Of a DNA stretch of 8,014 bases, positions 1 through 5,626 are shown piece after piece. Source of the stretch: Actinomycetota bacterium. Its GTDB lineage: Bacteria > Actinomycetota > Acidimicrobiia > IMCC26256 > PALSA-610. The stretch is taken from assembly GCA_030839105.1 (NCBI GenBank), contig JAUZEI010000139.1:1-8014 (forward strand), read 5' to 3'. Below the pieces are notes generated by a model. That model was not told the origin of the DNA and searched no databases. It saw only the letters and a program-made list of their open reading frames with translations. The translations under genes and the position numbers were made by a program. Each line of letters opens with the position of its first letter. Positions within the stretch are counted from its first letter, which is position 1.

Positions 1-813
1 GACATCGACGACGCGATCGAAGACATCAAGTGGATCAAGGAGCACGGTCTGCGCGGCGGCGCGCTCCTGCCATCGGTCCCGCCCGACGCCACGTGGCTGA
101 AGCCTTTGAACCATCCCGACTACGACCGGCTGTGGGCGGTCGCCGAAGATCTCGAGGTCCCGCTCAACTGTCACGGTGGCGTGGGTGGCCCGTCGTATCT
201 TCCGCATCCGTCGTCGGCGCTCATCCAGATCACCGAGCTCGGCAACTACTCTCGCCGCCCGCTGATCTTCATGTTGTTGTCCGGCGTGTTCCAACGCTTC
301 CCGAAGCTCAAGTTCGTCATGACCGAACAGGGCTGCGCGTGGATTCCCGCGTTCCTGGGTCAGATGGACGACGTGCTGAAGCGTGTGAAGAAGGCGGGTG
401 CGATCGGCGAGTTGCGGTTCAAGCCCGAGCACATCCTGCCCATGACGGCGACCGAGTACTTCCAGCAGAACGTGTGGCTCGGTGTGAGCTTCCCCGGTCC
501 GGCCGACGCGCGCGCCGCCAAGGAAACGGTCGGTCTCGACAAGTTCATGTGGGGCTCCGACTACCCGCACGACGAGGGTACGTATCCGTTCTCGCGCGAG
601 GCGCTCCGTCAGGTCTTCTCCGACTGGAGTCCGGCCGACATGCAGAAGATCCTCACCGACAACGTCGCCCGGCTCTACGACTTCGACGTCAGCGCGTTGA
701 AGCCGTTGAGTGATCGGTTCGGCCCGACCCGAGCGGAGCTCGCGCAGCCGCTCACCGAGCTTCCGGAACACCCGAACGAGGCATTGCTCCGGGCGCGGGT
801 TCCCGCGGCCTAA
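1..813 (+). CDS. Amidohydrolase family protein (amidohydrolase-2 / ACMSD-like), 5' end outside window
   Basis: The frame is open from the first base to TAA at 811-813, giving 270 visible residues; the start lies upstream of the window. The protein is a metal-dependent hydrolase of the TIM-barrel amidohydrolase-2 family, which hydrolyses or decarboxylates small, often ring-derived substrates in the cytoplasm. Visible family features are a GLRGG strand near residue 17, the NCHGG metal-ligand strand (His about 58), KFVMTEQGCAWIP near 105-117, and the late-barrel motif WGSDYPHDEG, whose Asp (about 187) is the expected catalytic/metal residue. The N-terminal HxH motif should lie before the window. 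The C-terminal tail rich in Pro, Leu and Glu (LTELPEHPNEAL) resembles actinobacterial members. Family members are usually about 370-400 residues, so roughly a third is missing. The substrate cannot be told from sequence. It converges on the next gene, with stop codons overlapping by 4 bp. Confidence 0.9.
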   Translation, partial: DIDDAIEDIKWIKEHGLRGGALLPSVPPDATWLKPLNHPDYDRLWAVAEDLEVPLNCHGGVGGPSYLPHPSSALIQITELGNYSRRPLIFMLLSGVFQRFPKLKFVMTEQGCAWIPAFLGQMDDVLKRVKKAGAIGELRFKPEHILPMTATEYFQQNVWLGVSFPGPADARAAKETVGLDKFMWGSDYPHDEGTYPFSREALRQVFSDWSPADMQKILTDNVARLYDFDVSALKPLSDRFGPTRAELAQPLTELPEHPNEALLRARVPAA

Positions 814-1256
814 GCGTCGGTTCCGCGCTCGCGCTTCTCGATCTCGCGTTCGCGCAGGGCGAGCTCGCGTTCGCGCAGCTCGGCTTCACGCCGGTCGAGG
901 TCGGCGTTCGTTGCGCGCCGCGCGGCTTCCCACTCGTCGAGTCGCCGGTCGAGTTCTTCGGACCGGCGTTCGGTGACGGCCGGTGTCGCGCTGTAACGGG
1001 GATCGTCTTCGAGGCCGACGGGGCGGCGCGGCGCGGAGAAGTCGGTGGATCCGGGTCGCCAACTCCCACGCTCGGGCCGGCCGAGCAATACCCAGACCAG
1101 GGAACCGATGTCGGGCAGGATCAGGACGAGGATCAGCCAGACGCCCTTGGGGAGGTTCCGGCACAGCTCCGCCTCCGTCGCGATGACGTCGAGGATCGCC
1201 CAGATCCAGAAGGCGAACAGAAGTATGCCGACCAGGCCTTCGAGCTCGATACCCAC
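810..1256 (-). CDS. Small membrane protein with PLDc_N-type anchor and charged coiled-coil tail
   Basis: This 148-residue protein starts at GTG 1256. A run of seven G (1264-1270 on the plus strand as C) lies 7 nt upstream and could act as the ribosome binding site. The longer in-frame ORF back to 1448 was rejected because the extra residues look non-coding and run through the cold-shock gene's leader. Residues 8-28 ([16 protein letters not shown]) and 38-58 ([20 protein letters not shown], then LGR) are two hydrophobic helices with the W..D...W....PxxG pattern of the PLDc_N (phospholipase D nuclease N-terminal) family. No HKD nuclease domain follows, so there is no sign of enzyme activity. 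Residues 78-90 include an EDDPRY element like the acidic DDPE segment of related actinobacterial proteins. Residues 95-145 are almost all Arg, Glu, Asp, Leu and Ala and look like a cytoplasmic coiled coil. The function is unknown; a scaffold or membrane-stress role would be a guess. Confidence 0.8.
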   Translation of the reverse strand: MGIELEGLVGILLFAFWIWAILDVIATEAELCRNLPKGVWLILVLILPDIGSLVWVLLGRPERGSWRPGSTDFSAPRRPVGLEDDPRYSATPAVTERRSEELDRRLDEWEAARRATNADLDRREAELRERELALREREIEKRERGTDA

Positions 1257-1284
1257 GGTCGCGCCCCCCCGACTCGTCCGTATG

Positions 1285-1331
1285 CGGTCACGACCGTACG
1301 CATTCGATCGTTTGCCGACAATTTCCGGCAA
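1285..1331. repeat. Two short inverted repeats in the divergent leader region
   Basis: The 163-bp gap between the PLDc_N-like gene and the cold-shock gene (1257-1419) holds CGGTC-AC-GACCG (1285-1296) and TTGCCG-8nt-CGGCAA (1312-1317 with 1326-1331). The second overlaps the proposed -35 of the minus-strand promoter, so it could be an operator, but arms this short can arise by chance. For the plus strand, the only good -10 candidate is TACACT (1357-1362), which lacks a convincing -35 at the right spacing. It would give the cold-shock mRNA a 5' leader of about 50 nt. Confidence 0.25.
1293..1321 (-). promoter_or_regulatory. Possible sigma70-type promoter of the PLDc_N-like gene
   Basis: Read on the minus strand, TTGTCG (1321-1316) and TACGGT (1298-1293) are separated by 17 nt. 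They match the -35 and -10 consensus at 4 of 6 and 4 of 6 positions. Transcription would start near 1286, about 30 nt before the GTG. This was found by eye in GC-rich DNA, so it is tentative. Confidence 0.3.
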
Positions 1332-1419
1332 GGGTAGCGGTGGCGCCGTGGTCCAATACACTGCCTTCGGCGAACCGGTCGAACAGGTCGGTCGGTCGCG
1401 TATCAGAAACGAGTATTTC

Positions 1420-1620
1420 GTGGCACAAGGCACGGTTAAGTTCTTCAATGCCGAAAAGGGTTACGGCTTCATCTCCCGCGAGCAAGGTGACGACGTGTTC
1501 GTTCACTTCTCCGCAATCCAGGGTGACGGATACAAGACCCTCGACGAGGGCCAGCGCGTCGAGTTCGACGTTGCCCAGGGCCGCAAGGGTCAAGAGGCGC
1601 AGAACGTCCGAGTTATCTGA
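1420..1620 (+). CDS. Cold-shock domain protein (CspA family)
   Basis: This is a 66-residue single-domain cold-shock protein, the usual size for the family. The GTG start at 1420 gives the canonical N-terminus [10 protein letters not shown]; the purine-rich AAACGAG (1407-1413) sits 6 nt upstream as a weak ribosome binding site. The five-stranded OB fold is recognisable from RNP1 (KGYGFI, residues 13-18) and RNP2 (VFVHF, 26-30), which carry the aromatic residues that stack on single-stranded nucleic acid. The ending VRVI is typical. Family members bind RNA and single-stranded DNA and melt mRNA secondary structure, either as cold-inducible or as constitutive RNA chaperones. Which paralogue this is cannot be told, so no number is assigned. 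It is monocistronic, with a strong hairpin terminator directly after it. Confidence 0.96.
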   Translation: MAQGTVKFFNAEKGYGFISREQGDDVFVHFSAIQGDGYKTLDEGQRVEFDVAQGRKGQEAQNVRVI

Positions 1621-1637
1621 CGTCAGTCACTTCGCGG

Positions 1638-1668
1638 GAGCCGCCGGTCTTGTGCCGGCGGCTCTTTC
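1638..1668 (+). terminator. Rho-independent terminator after the cold-shock gene
   Basis: A perfect 10-bp GC-rich stem, GAGCCGCCGG (1638-1647) with CCGGCGGCTC (1655-1664), encloses a 7-nt loop TCTTGTG and is followed by TTTC. It begins 17 nt after the cold-shock stop codon. The T tract is short, as is common in high-GC genomes. The T's follow the stem only on the plus strand, so it serves the cold-shock gene rather than the convergent deacetylase. Confidence 0.8.
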
Positions 1669-1681
1669 GCGTCCGGACGCG
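1668..1681. repeat. 14-bp perfect palindrome between convergent genes
   Basis: CGCGTCCGGACGCG is a perfect palindrome lying 3 nt past the terminator stem and 41 nt beyond the deacetylase stop codon. As RNA it could form a 5-bp stem with a CCGG tetraloop on either strand, but no T tract follows it in either direction. It may back up termination for the minus-strand gene or be incidental. Confidence 0.35.
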
Positions 1682-1722
1682 CATCGGTACGGCATCGTCG
1701 AACCGAAGTATCAGTCCAAGCA

Positions 1723-2952
1723 TCAACAGGGCTGATACGCGTCGGTGCCGAGGAGACGGTCGAGACGGACGGGTGACAGGCCCTGGGCGCGCAGGCCGTC
1801 GATAATGAGCGGCAGGGCGCGCACGAGCACGCTGCGGTCGGCCTGCGGATTGCCGTCGAGGCCGTCGTGCAGGAGCAGGATCGCGCCCGGCCGCGCGTGG
1901 GCGAGGATGCGCCGCGCGACGAGCTGGGCGTCGTTCGTGGCCCAGTCGCCGGCCGACGCGCTCCACAGCACCATGTGCATGTCGTGGTCGCGGACGACGT
2001 TCGCGAGGAACGGTGTGCGATCGCCGTGCGGCGGTCGGTAGAGCACCGGGCACGTACCGATCGCCCGTTGGAACGCGGCCTGTGTGCGTTGCAGCTCCGG
2101 GTAGCGCGGATCGAGCCAACGCCACTGGTCGTGGTTGTAGGAGTGATTGCCGAGGAGCTGACCGTCGTCGAACAGCGCGCGCGTGATGCTCGGGGCGGCG
2201 TCGATGGCCTTACCGACCTCGAAGAACGTCCCCTTGACGCCGTGCGCGTCGAGGATGGCCATGATCTTCTCGGTCGACCCGAGGTTGGGTCCGTCGTCGA
2301 ACGTCAAAGCGACCTGGCCGGTGTTCGTGGGGCCGTGCACCGCTCCTCCCCCGAACCACGTCGCGGCCGGCGTCTCGGCGCCGATGTAGGCGGTGAAGAA
2401 CAAGGTGGCGACGAGGAGTACGACTCCGAGCGCGAAGGCGCGGGAGCGGGAGGTCGTGCGCGCCGGGAGCAATCCGGCCAACCTCGCCGCGGTGCCCGCC
2501 GCCACGACGAGCACGAGTGCGACCAGCAGCACGTCTCGGGGAAAGAGGAGGGAGAGCGCGAGCGCGATGACGACCGCGGCGAGGGCCGTGTTTCGTCCCT
2601 TGGTCGAGCCCCCCGAGGTGATCCACGTATCGACCGCGAGACCGGCGCCCAGGGAGAAGAGGAAGACGAGGATCGCGGTTGCCGCGACGTCGTCGCGCTG
2701 CGGAAGGAGCCACGAGGACGTTGTCGCCACCCCTGCGCCGATCACGGCCAGCGTCCGGTTCGACGGGAGCCGGTGCGCCGTGTACGTCGCCCCGATCGCG
2801 ACCGCGGCGAAGAGGATGGTCCATCCCCGCAGGTGGGAGTTCCTGGCGACGGCGAGCAGGAACCCCACGAGCGCGCCCGTCACGACGGTTCGCAGCGCGA
2901 TCGAGCGGTCGGGTTCGGGTCCGTCGGGGGCGGGGCCGTCCATCACCGCCAT
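1723..2952 (-). CDS. Polysaccharide deacetylase (NodB homology, CE4) with a multi-pass membrane N-terminus
   Basis: This 409-residue protein starts at ATG 2952. AGGA about 8-9 nt upstream supports that start over the in-frame ATG at 2943. Residues 21-191 hold about seven hydrophobic segments (near 21-37, 43-60, 67-83, 90-110, 122-137, 141-162 and 172-191). The C-terminal half is a complete NodB domain: TFDDGP (217-222, with Asp219 as base and Asp220 as metal ligand), GNHSYNH (His270 and His274, metal ligands), RPPHG (306-310), the WSASAGDW segment (330-337) and LLLHDG (359-364, His362 as catalytic acid). Family enzymes remove N- or O-acetyl groups from chitin-like sugars, peptidoglycan or cell-surface glycans with a divalent metal, usually zinc. 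The catalytic domain probably faces the outside of the membrane. Its start lies only 45 bp from a Zur-like palindrome, so shared regulation with the zinc importer is possible but unproven. Confidence 0.92.
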   Translation of the reverse strand: MAVMDGPAPDGPEPDRSIALRTVVTGALVGFLLAVARNSHLRGWTILFAAVAIGATYTAHRLPSNRTLAVIGAGVATTSSWLLPQRDDVAATAILVFLFSLGAGLAVDTWITSGGSTKGRNTALAAVVIALALSLLFPRDVLLVALVLVVAAGTAARLAGLLPARTTSRSRAFALGVVLLVATLFFTAYIGAETPAATWFGGGAVHGPTNTGQVALTFDDGPNLGSTEKIMAILDAHGVKGTFFEVGKAIDAAPSITRALFDDGQLLGNHSYNHDQWRWLDPRYPELQRTQAAFQRAIGTCPVLYRPPHGDRTPFLANVVRDHDMHMVLWSASAGDWATNDAQLVARRILAHARPGAILLLHDGLDGNPQADRSVLVRALPLIIDGLRAQGLSPVRLDRLLGTDAYQPC

Positions 2953-2986
2953 CTTGGCCGTTCCTGCGGGGTCACCCGGGTCCGAC

Positions 2987-3015
2987 TTGACTTCGAGAAT
3001 GAGAACCGTTCTTAT
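2987..3015 (+). promoter_or_regulatory. Predicted promoter of the zinc-uptake operon, apparently leaderless
   Basis: TTGACT (2987-2992) matches the -35 consensus at 5 of 6 positions. A 17-nt spacer leads to TCTTAT (3010-3015), a 4 of 6 match to TATAAT. Seven nucleotides after the -10 end is the A of the znuA ATG (3022), and no Shine-Dalgarno sequence precedes that ATG. A leaderless mRNA, common in actinobacteria, would explain both facts. An alternative -10, TATTAT (3013-3018), is closer to consensus but needs a 20-nt spacer and a start inside the gene. Confidence 0.5.
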
Positions 3016-3016
3016 T
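2998..3016. promoter_or_regulatory. Zur/Fur-type operator (9-1-9 imperfect palindrome)
   Basis: AATGAGAAC-C-GTTCTTATT pairs at 8 of 9 positions, the single mismatch being G3001 against T3013. The core TGAGAAC-C-GTTCTTA has the 7-1-7 layout and A/T-rich arms of actinobacterial Zur boxes (of the TGAAAAT...ATTTTCA kind). It covers the spacer and -10 of the predicted promoter and ends 5 nt before the znuA ATG, an ideal place for metal-dependent repression. It stands out as the only markedly A/T-rich stretch in its neighbourhood. Zur is favoured by the downstream genes; a manganese-type regulator of the same superfamily cannot be excluded. Confidence 0.65.
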
Positions 3017-3021
3017 ATGGA

Positions 3022-3918
3022 ATGCGACTCGCCCGCTTGGTCTCGTGCGCGGTCCTGGCCGCGCTCGTCGCGGGTGGCTGCGGATCGGGATCCGGACCGA
3101 AAGGAAATCCGTCCGCCGTCCGGGTCGTCGCGGCCGAGAACTTCTGGGGCGATGTCGTGCGGCAGATCGGTGGGTCCCACGTGTCGGTGACTTCGATCAT
3201 CTCCGACCCGAGCGCGGACCCGCACCAGTACGAGTCGGACGCGCGCAACGCGGCCGATCTCTCCGACGCGCGCCTCGTCGTGGTCAACGGGCTGGGTTAC
3301 GACGACTTCATGTCAAAGCTGCTCGATGCGACGCAGCACACGGGCCGCGTCGTTCTCACCGTCGCCGACGCCCTGCACGTGTCGGGCGGCGATGCGAATC
3401 CACATCTGTGGTACGACATCCCGCGCATTTCCGAGGTGGCACGCGCGATCGAGTCCGAGCTGGCCGCGGTCGATCCCGCCGACAAGGCGGTGTTCGCGAC
3501 GAACCGCACTGCGTTCGACGCGTCGCTCGCACCGCTGCTGCGCACTCTCGCCGAGATCAAGCGGAAATATCCGGGCGCGCCCGTCGCGTACACGGAGCGT
3601 GTGCCGCAATACCTCCTCGACGCGGCGGGCCTGACCGTCGAGACGCCACCGGGTTTCGCACGGGCGATCGAAGACGGGAACGAACCGAGCCCGGGCGACG
3701 CGCAGAAGATGTACGACCTGGTGACGCACCGGCGCATCCGGGCGCTGCTCTACAACGCGCAGGCCACGAGTCCGGTGACGCAACACGTCCAGGATCTCGC
3801 GCACACGGCCGGCATACCCGTGGTCGCGGTCACCGAGACGCCGCCGCCGGCCGCGAAGAGCTACCAGGCGTGGCAGGCGAACCAGCTCGGCGAGATCCTG
3901 CGCGCGTTGGGAGGATGA
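3022..3918 (+). CDS. znuA: Zinc (or manganese) ABC transporter substrate-binding lipoprotein, ZnuA-like
   Basis: This 298-residue protein begins MRLARL at ATG 3022. Upstream in-frame sequence is antisense to the deacetylase and was excluded. Residues 1-19 form a lipoprotein signal peptide ending VAGG-C, with Cys20 as the likely lipidated residue, though Ala rather than Leu at -3 makes it a variant lipobox. The body is a cluster A-I metal-binding fold: VRVVAAENFWGDVVRQIGG opens lobe 1, DPHQYE (His68) and NPHLWYD (His128) supply two ligands, and YTERVPQYLL (Glu192) and VTETPP (Glu272) occupy the positions of the other two. The His-rich loop common in proteobacterial ZnuA is absent. It captures metal outside the membrane and hands it to the permease. 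Its stop codon overlaps the ATGA preceding the ATPase, so the genes are translationally coupled. Metal identity is inferred from the Zur-like box. Confidence 0.9.
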   Translation: MRLARLVSCAVLAALVAGGCGSGSGPKGNPSAVRVVAAENFWGDVVRQIGGSHVSVTSIISDPSADPHQYESDARNAADLSDARLVVVNGLGYDDFMSKLLDATQHTGRVVLTVADALHVSGGDANPHLWYDIPRISEVARAIESELAAVDPADKAVFATNRTAFDASLAPLLRTLAEIKRKYPGAPVAYTERVPQYLLDAAGLTVETPPGFARAIEDGNEPSPGDAQKMYDLVTHRRIRALLYNAQATSPVTQHVQDLAHTAGIPVVAVTETPPPAAKSYQAWQANQLGEILRALGG

Positions 3919-3920
3919 CG

Positions 3921-4778
3921 GTGCCTGCTGTCCGGCTGCGCGACGCCTCGATGGCGTACGCCGCGCGTTCCTTGTTCGAACACCTCGACCTCGAGGTCGC
4001 CCCGGGCGAATTCCTGGCGGTGCTGGGTCCGAACGGGTCGGGCAAGACGACCTTGCTGCGCATCCTCCTGGGTCTGGTGGGCCTCTCGGCGGGAACGGCC
4101 GAGGTCAACGGGCGCGCGCCGAGGCGGGGAAGCCCCGATCTCGGGTACGTGCCGCAGCAGCGCGCGTTCGACCCCGACCTTCCGATCCGCGGACGTGATC
4201 TCGTGCGATTCGGCCTCGACGGCCACCGGCGCGGCCTTCCCTTCGACAACCGTCAGAGCCGCGCGCGCGTCGACGACGCCATCCGGTCGGTCGGCGCCGA
4301 GCGTTATGCCGGAGCCCCGATCGGATTCCTGTCGGGCGGGGAGCAGCAGCGTCTGCGCATCGCGCAGGCGCTGATCGGCGATCCGGAGGTGCTCCTGTGC
4401 GACGAGCCGTTGCTGTCGCTCGACCTCTCGCACCAACGAGCCGTCAGCGAGCTCATCGACGCGCGCCGCCGCGCGAGCGGGACCGCGGTCGTGTTCGTCA
4501 CGCACGAGATCAATCCCATTCTCCCGTACGTCGACCGCGTGCTCTATCTCGTCGGTGGGCGCTGGGCGGTCGGAACTCCGGCCGAGGTACTCACGAGCGA
4601 GGGACTGAGCGATCTCTACGGCACCGACATCGACGTCATCGAAGTGCGGGGTCGGATCATCGTCGTGGGCTCCGACGAGAGCGCGCCGACCGAACCCGGC
4701 GGCCATCATCATCACCACCATGATGATCACGGCATCGGCCCGGGCCCTGGTCGGAGTCGTGGAACGAGGGCGCATTGA
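3921..4778 (+). CDS. znuC: Metal ABC transporter ATP-binding protein, ZnuC-like, with His-rich tail
   Basis: The 285-residue ATPase energises metal import through the ZnuB permease. The GTG start at 3921 was chosen because GGGAGG (3909-3914) lies 6 nt before it. The alternative ATG at 3915 would add two residues and overlap the znuA stop (ATGA), but it directly abuts the Shine-Dalgarno. Numbered from the GTG, motifs are Walker A GPNGSGKT (36-43), Q-loop VPQQRAF (Gln79), signature LSGGEQQR (137-144), Walker B VLLCDEP (157-163), D-loop SLD (166-168) and H-loop His195, so the enzyme should be active. The C-terminal extension carries six consecutive His then Asp-Asp-His (262-270), probably a metal-binding or sensing tail, followed by a Gly/Pro/Arg-rich end. 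Its stop TGA overlaps the TTG start of the permease. Confidence 0.93.
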   Translation: MPAVRLRDASMAYAARSLFEHLDLEVAPGEFLAVLGPNGSGKTTLLRILLGLVGLSAGTAEVNGRAPRRGSPDLGYVPQQRAFDPDLPIRGRDLVRFGLDGHRRGLPFDNRQSRARVDDAIRSVGAERYAGAPIGFLSGGEQQRLRIAQALIGDPEVLLCDEPLLSLDLSHQRAVSELIDARRRASGTAVVFVTHEINPILPYVDRVLYLVGGRWAVGTPAEVLTSEGLSDLYGTDIDVIEVRGRIIVVGSDESAPTEPGGHHHHHHDDHGIGPGPGRSRGTRAH

Positions 4779-5626
4779 CCGGCGCGCTGTATCTCGCGCA
4801 ACCCTTCGCCCAGCACGCGCTGATAGCGGGCGCGCTGGTCGCCGTGACGTGCGGTCTGATCGGTCCGTTCGTCGTGACCCGGGGCATGGCGTTCGCAGTG
4901 CACGGCACCAGTGAGCTCGCGTTCACCGGCGCGGCCGCGGGTCTCCTGGTCGACAACAACCCGATCGGGGGCGCGCTCGTGGGCGCGCTCGTCGTCGCGA
5001 CCGTCATCGGCGCGCTCGGAGTGCGCGAACGCGAACGTGACTCCGCGATCGGCGTCATTCTGGCGTTCGGGCTCGGCATGGGTGTGCTGCTGCTCAGCTA
5101 CTACCGCGGATTCGCGACCGCCGCGACCAACATCTTGTTCGGCAACATCTTCGGTGTGAGCAACGACCAGCTCCTCGCGCTCCTCGCGATCGGCATGGGA
5201 GTCGTGCTCGTGATGGCGCTCGTGTACAGACCGTTGCTCTTCGCGTCGGTCGATGCCGACGTCGCGACCGCACGCGGCGTGCCCGTGCGTCTGCTCGGCT
5301 TCGTCTTCCTCGTCGTGCTCGCGCTCACCGTCACGGCCGCGGCGCAGGTGGTCGGGACGCTGCTCGTGCTGAGCCTTGCCATCACTCCTGCGGCGGCCGC
5401 GCAACGGTGGACTCCGAACCCGCTCCGCGTCACCGCGTTGTCGGTCGCCTTCGCGCTGGTGGCGGCCGACGGCGGAATCCTCGCGAGCCTGGCGAGTACC
5501 ACGGTGAAGCCGAGCGTGTTCGTGACGTCGATCAGTTTCGGCATCTATCTCGTATCGCGGGTGCTGGGTCCGCGCCTGACACGTCGGTCGCGGCGGGCGG
5601 ATGCCGATACTGTCGTGAGCGCTTGA
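4775..5626 (+). CDS. znuB: Metal ABC transporter permease, ABC-3 family, ZnuB-like
   Basis: This 283-residue multi-pass membrane protein forms the channel of the importer. The TTG start at 4775 overlaps the ATPase stop (TTGA), and GAGGG (4766-4770) lies 4 nt upstream; no better in-frame start exists before the first helix. About eight hydrophobic segments cover residues 13-265. Family hallmarks are GPFVVTRGMAFAVHGTSELAFTGAA (spanning 30-54), corresponding to the conserved MAxxGDAxSHAxLPG region with Thr-Ser-Glu-Leu in place of Asp-Ala-Leu-Ser-His; YRPLLFASVDADVATARGVP (spanning 151-170), the cytoplasmic coupling-helix segment contacting the ATPase; and AAAQVVGTLLVLSLAITPAAAA in a late helix. 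The tail after 266 is basic. Substrate is zinc most likely, manganese possibly. Its stop overlaps the start of the NYN-LOTUS gene. Confidence 0.93.
   Translation: MTGALYLAQPFAQHALIAGALVAVTCGLIGPFVVTRGMAFAVHGTSELAFTGAAAGLLVDNNPIGGALVGALVVATVIGALGVRERERDSAIGVILAFGLGMGVLLLSYYRGFATAATNILFGNIFGVSNDQLLALLAIGMGVVLVMALVYRPLLFASVDADVATARGVPVRLLGFVFLVVLALTVTAAAQVVGTLLVLSLAITPAAAAQRWTPNPLRVTALSVAFALVAADGGILASLASTTVKPSVFVTSISFGIYLVSRVLGPRLTRRSRRADADTVVSA

Noticed and set aside
1867..3021. Long in-frame extension upstream of znuA
   Set aside because: It runs antisense through the deacetylase, reads as Arg/Glu/Asp-rich shadow sequence, and would bury the signal peptide.
2953..3021. Strong minus-strand promoter for the deacetylase in the divergent gap
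   Set aside because: No TAnnnT -10 is present on the minus strand in this gap. Only CATTCT (3001-2996) is remotely similar, and no -35 accompanies it.
4704..4727. His6 run as an engineered tag or vector contamination
   Set aside because: The codons are mixed (CAT and CAC), the frame continues 18 residues past the run to a natural stop overlapping the next gene, and flanks are ordinary genomic sequence.
4705..4727. 8-bp inverted repeat ATCATCAT-7nt-ATGATGAT as a terminator or attenuator
   Set aside because: It is a by-product of His codons followed by Asp codons, is A/T-rich and thermodynamically weak, and lies inside a coding region of a coupled operon.
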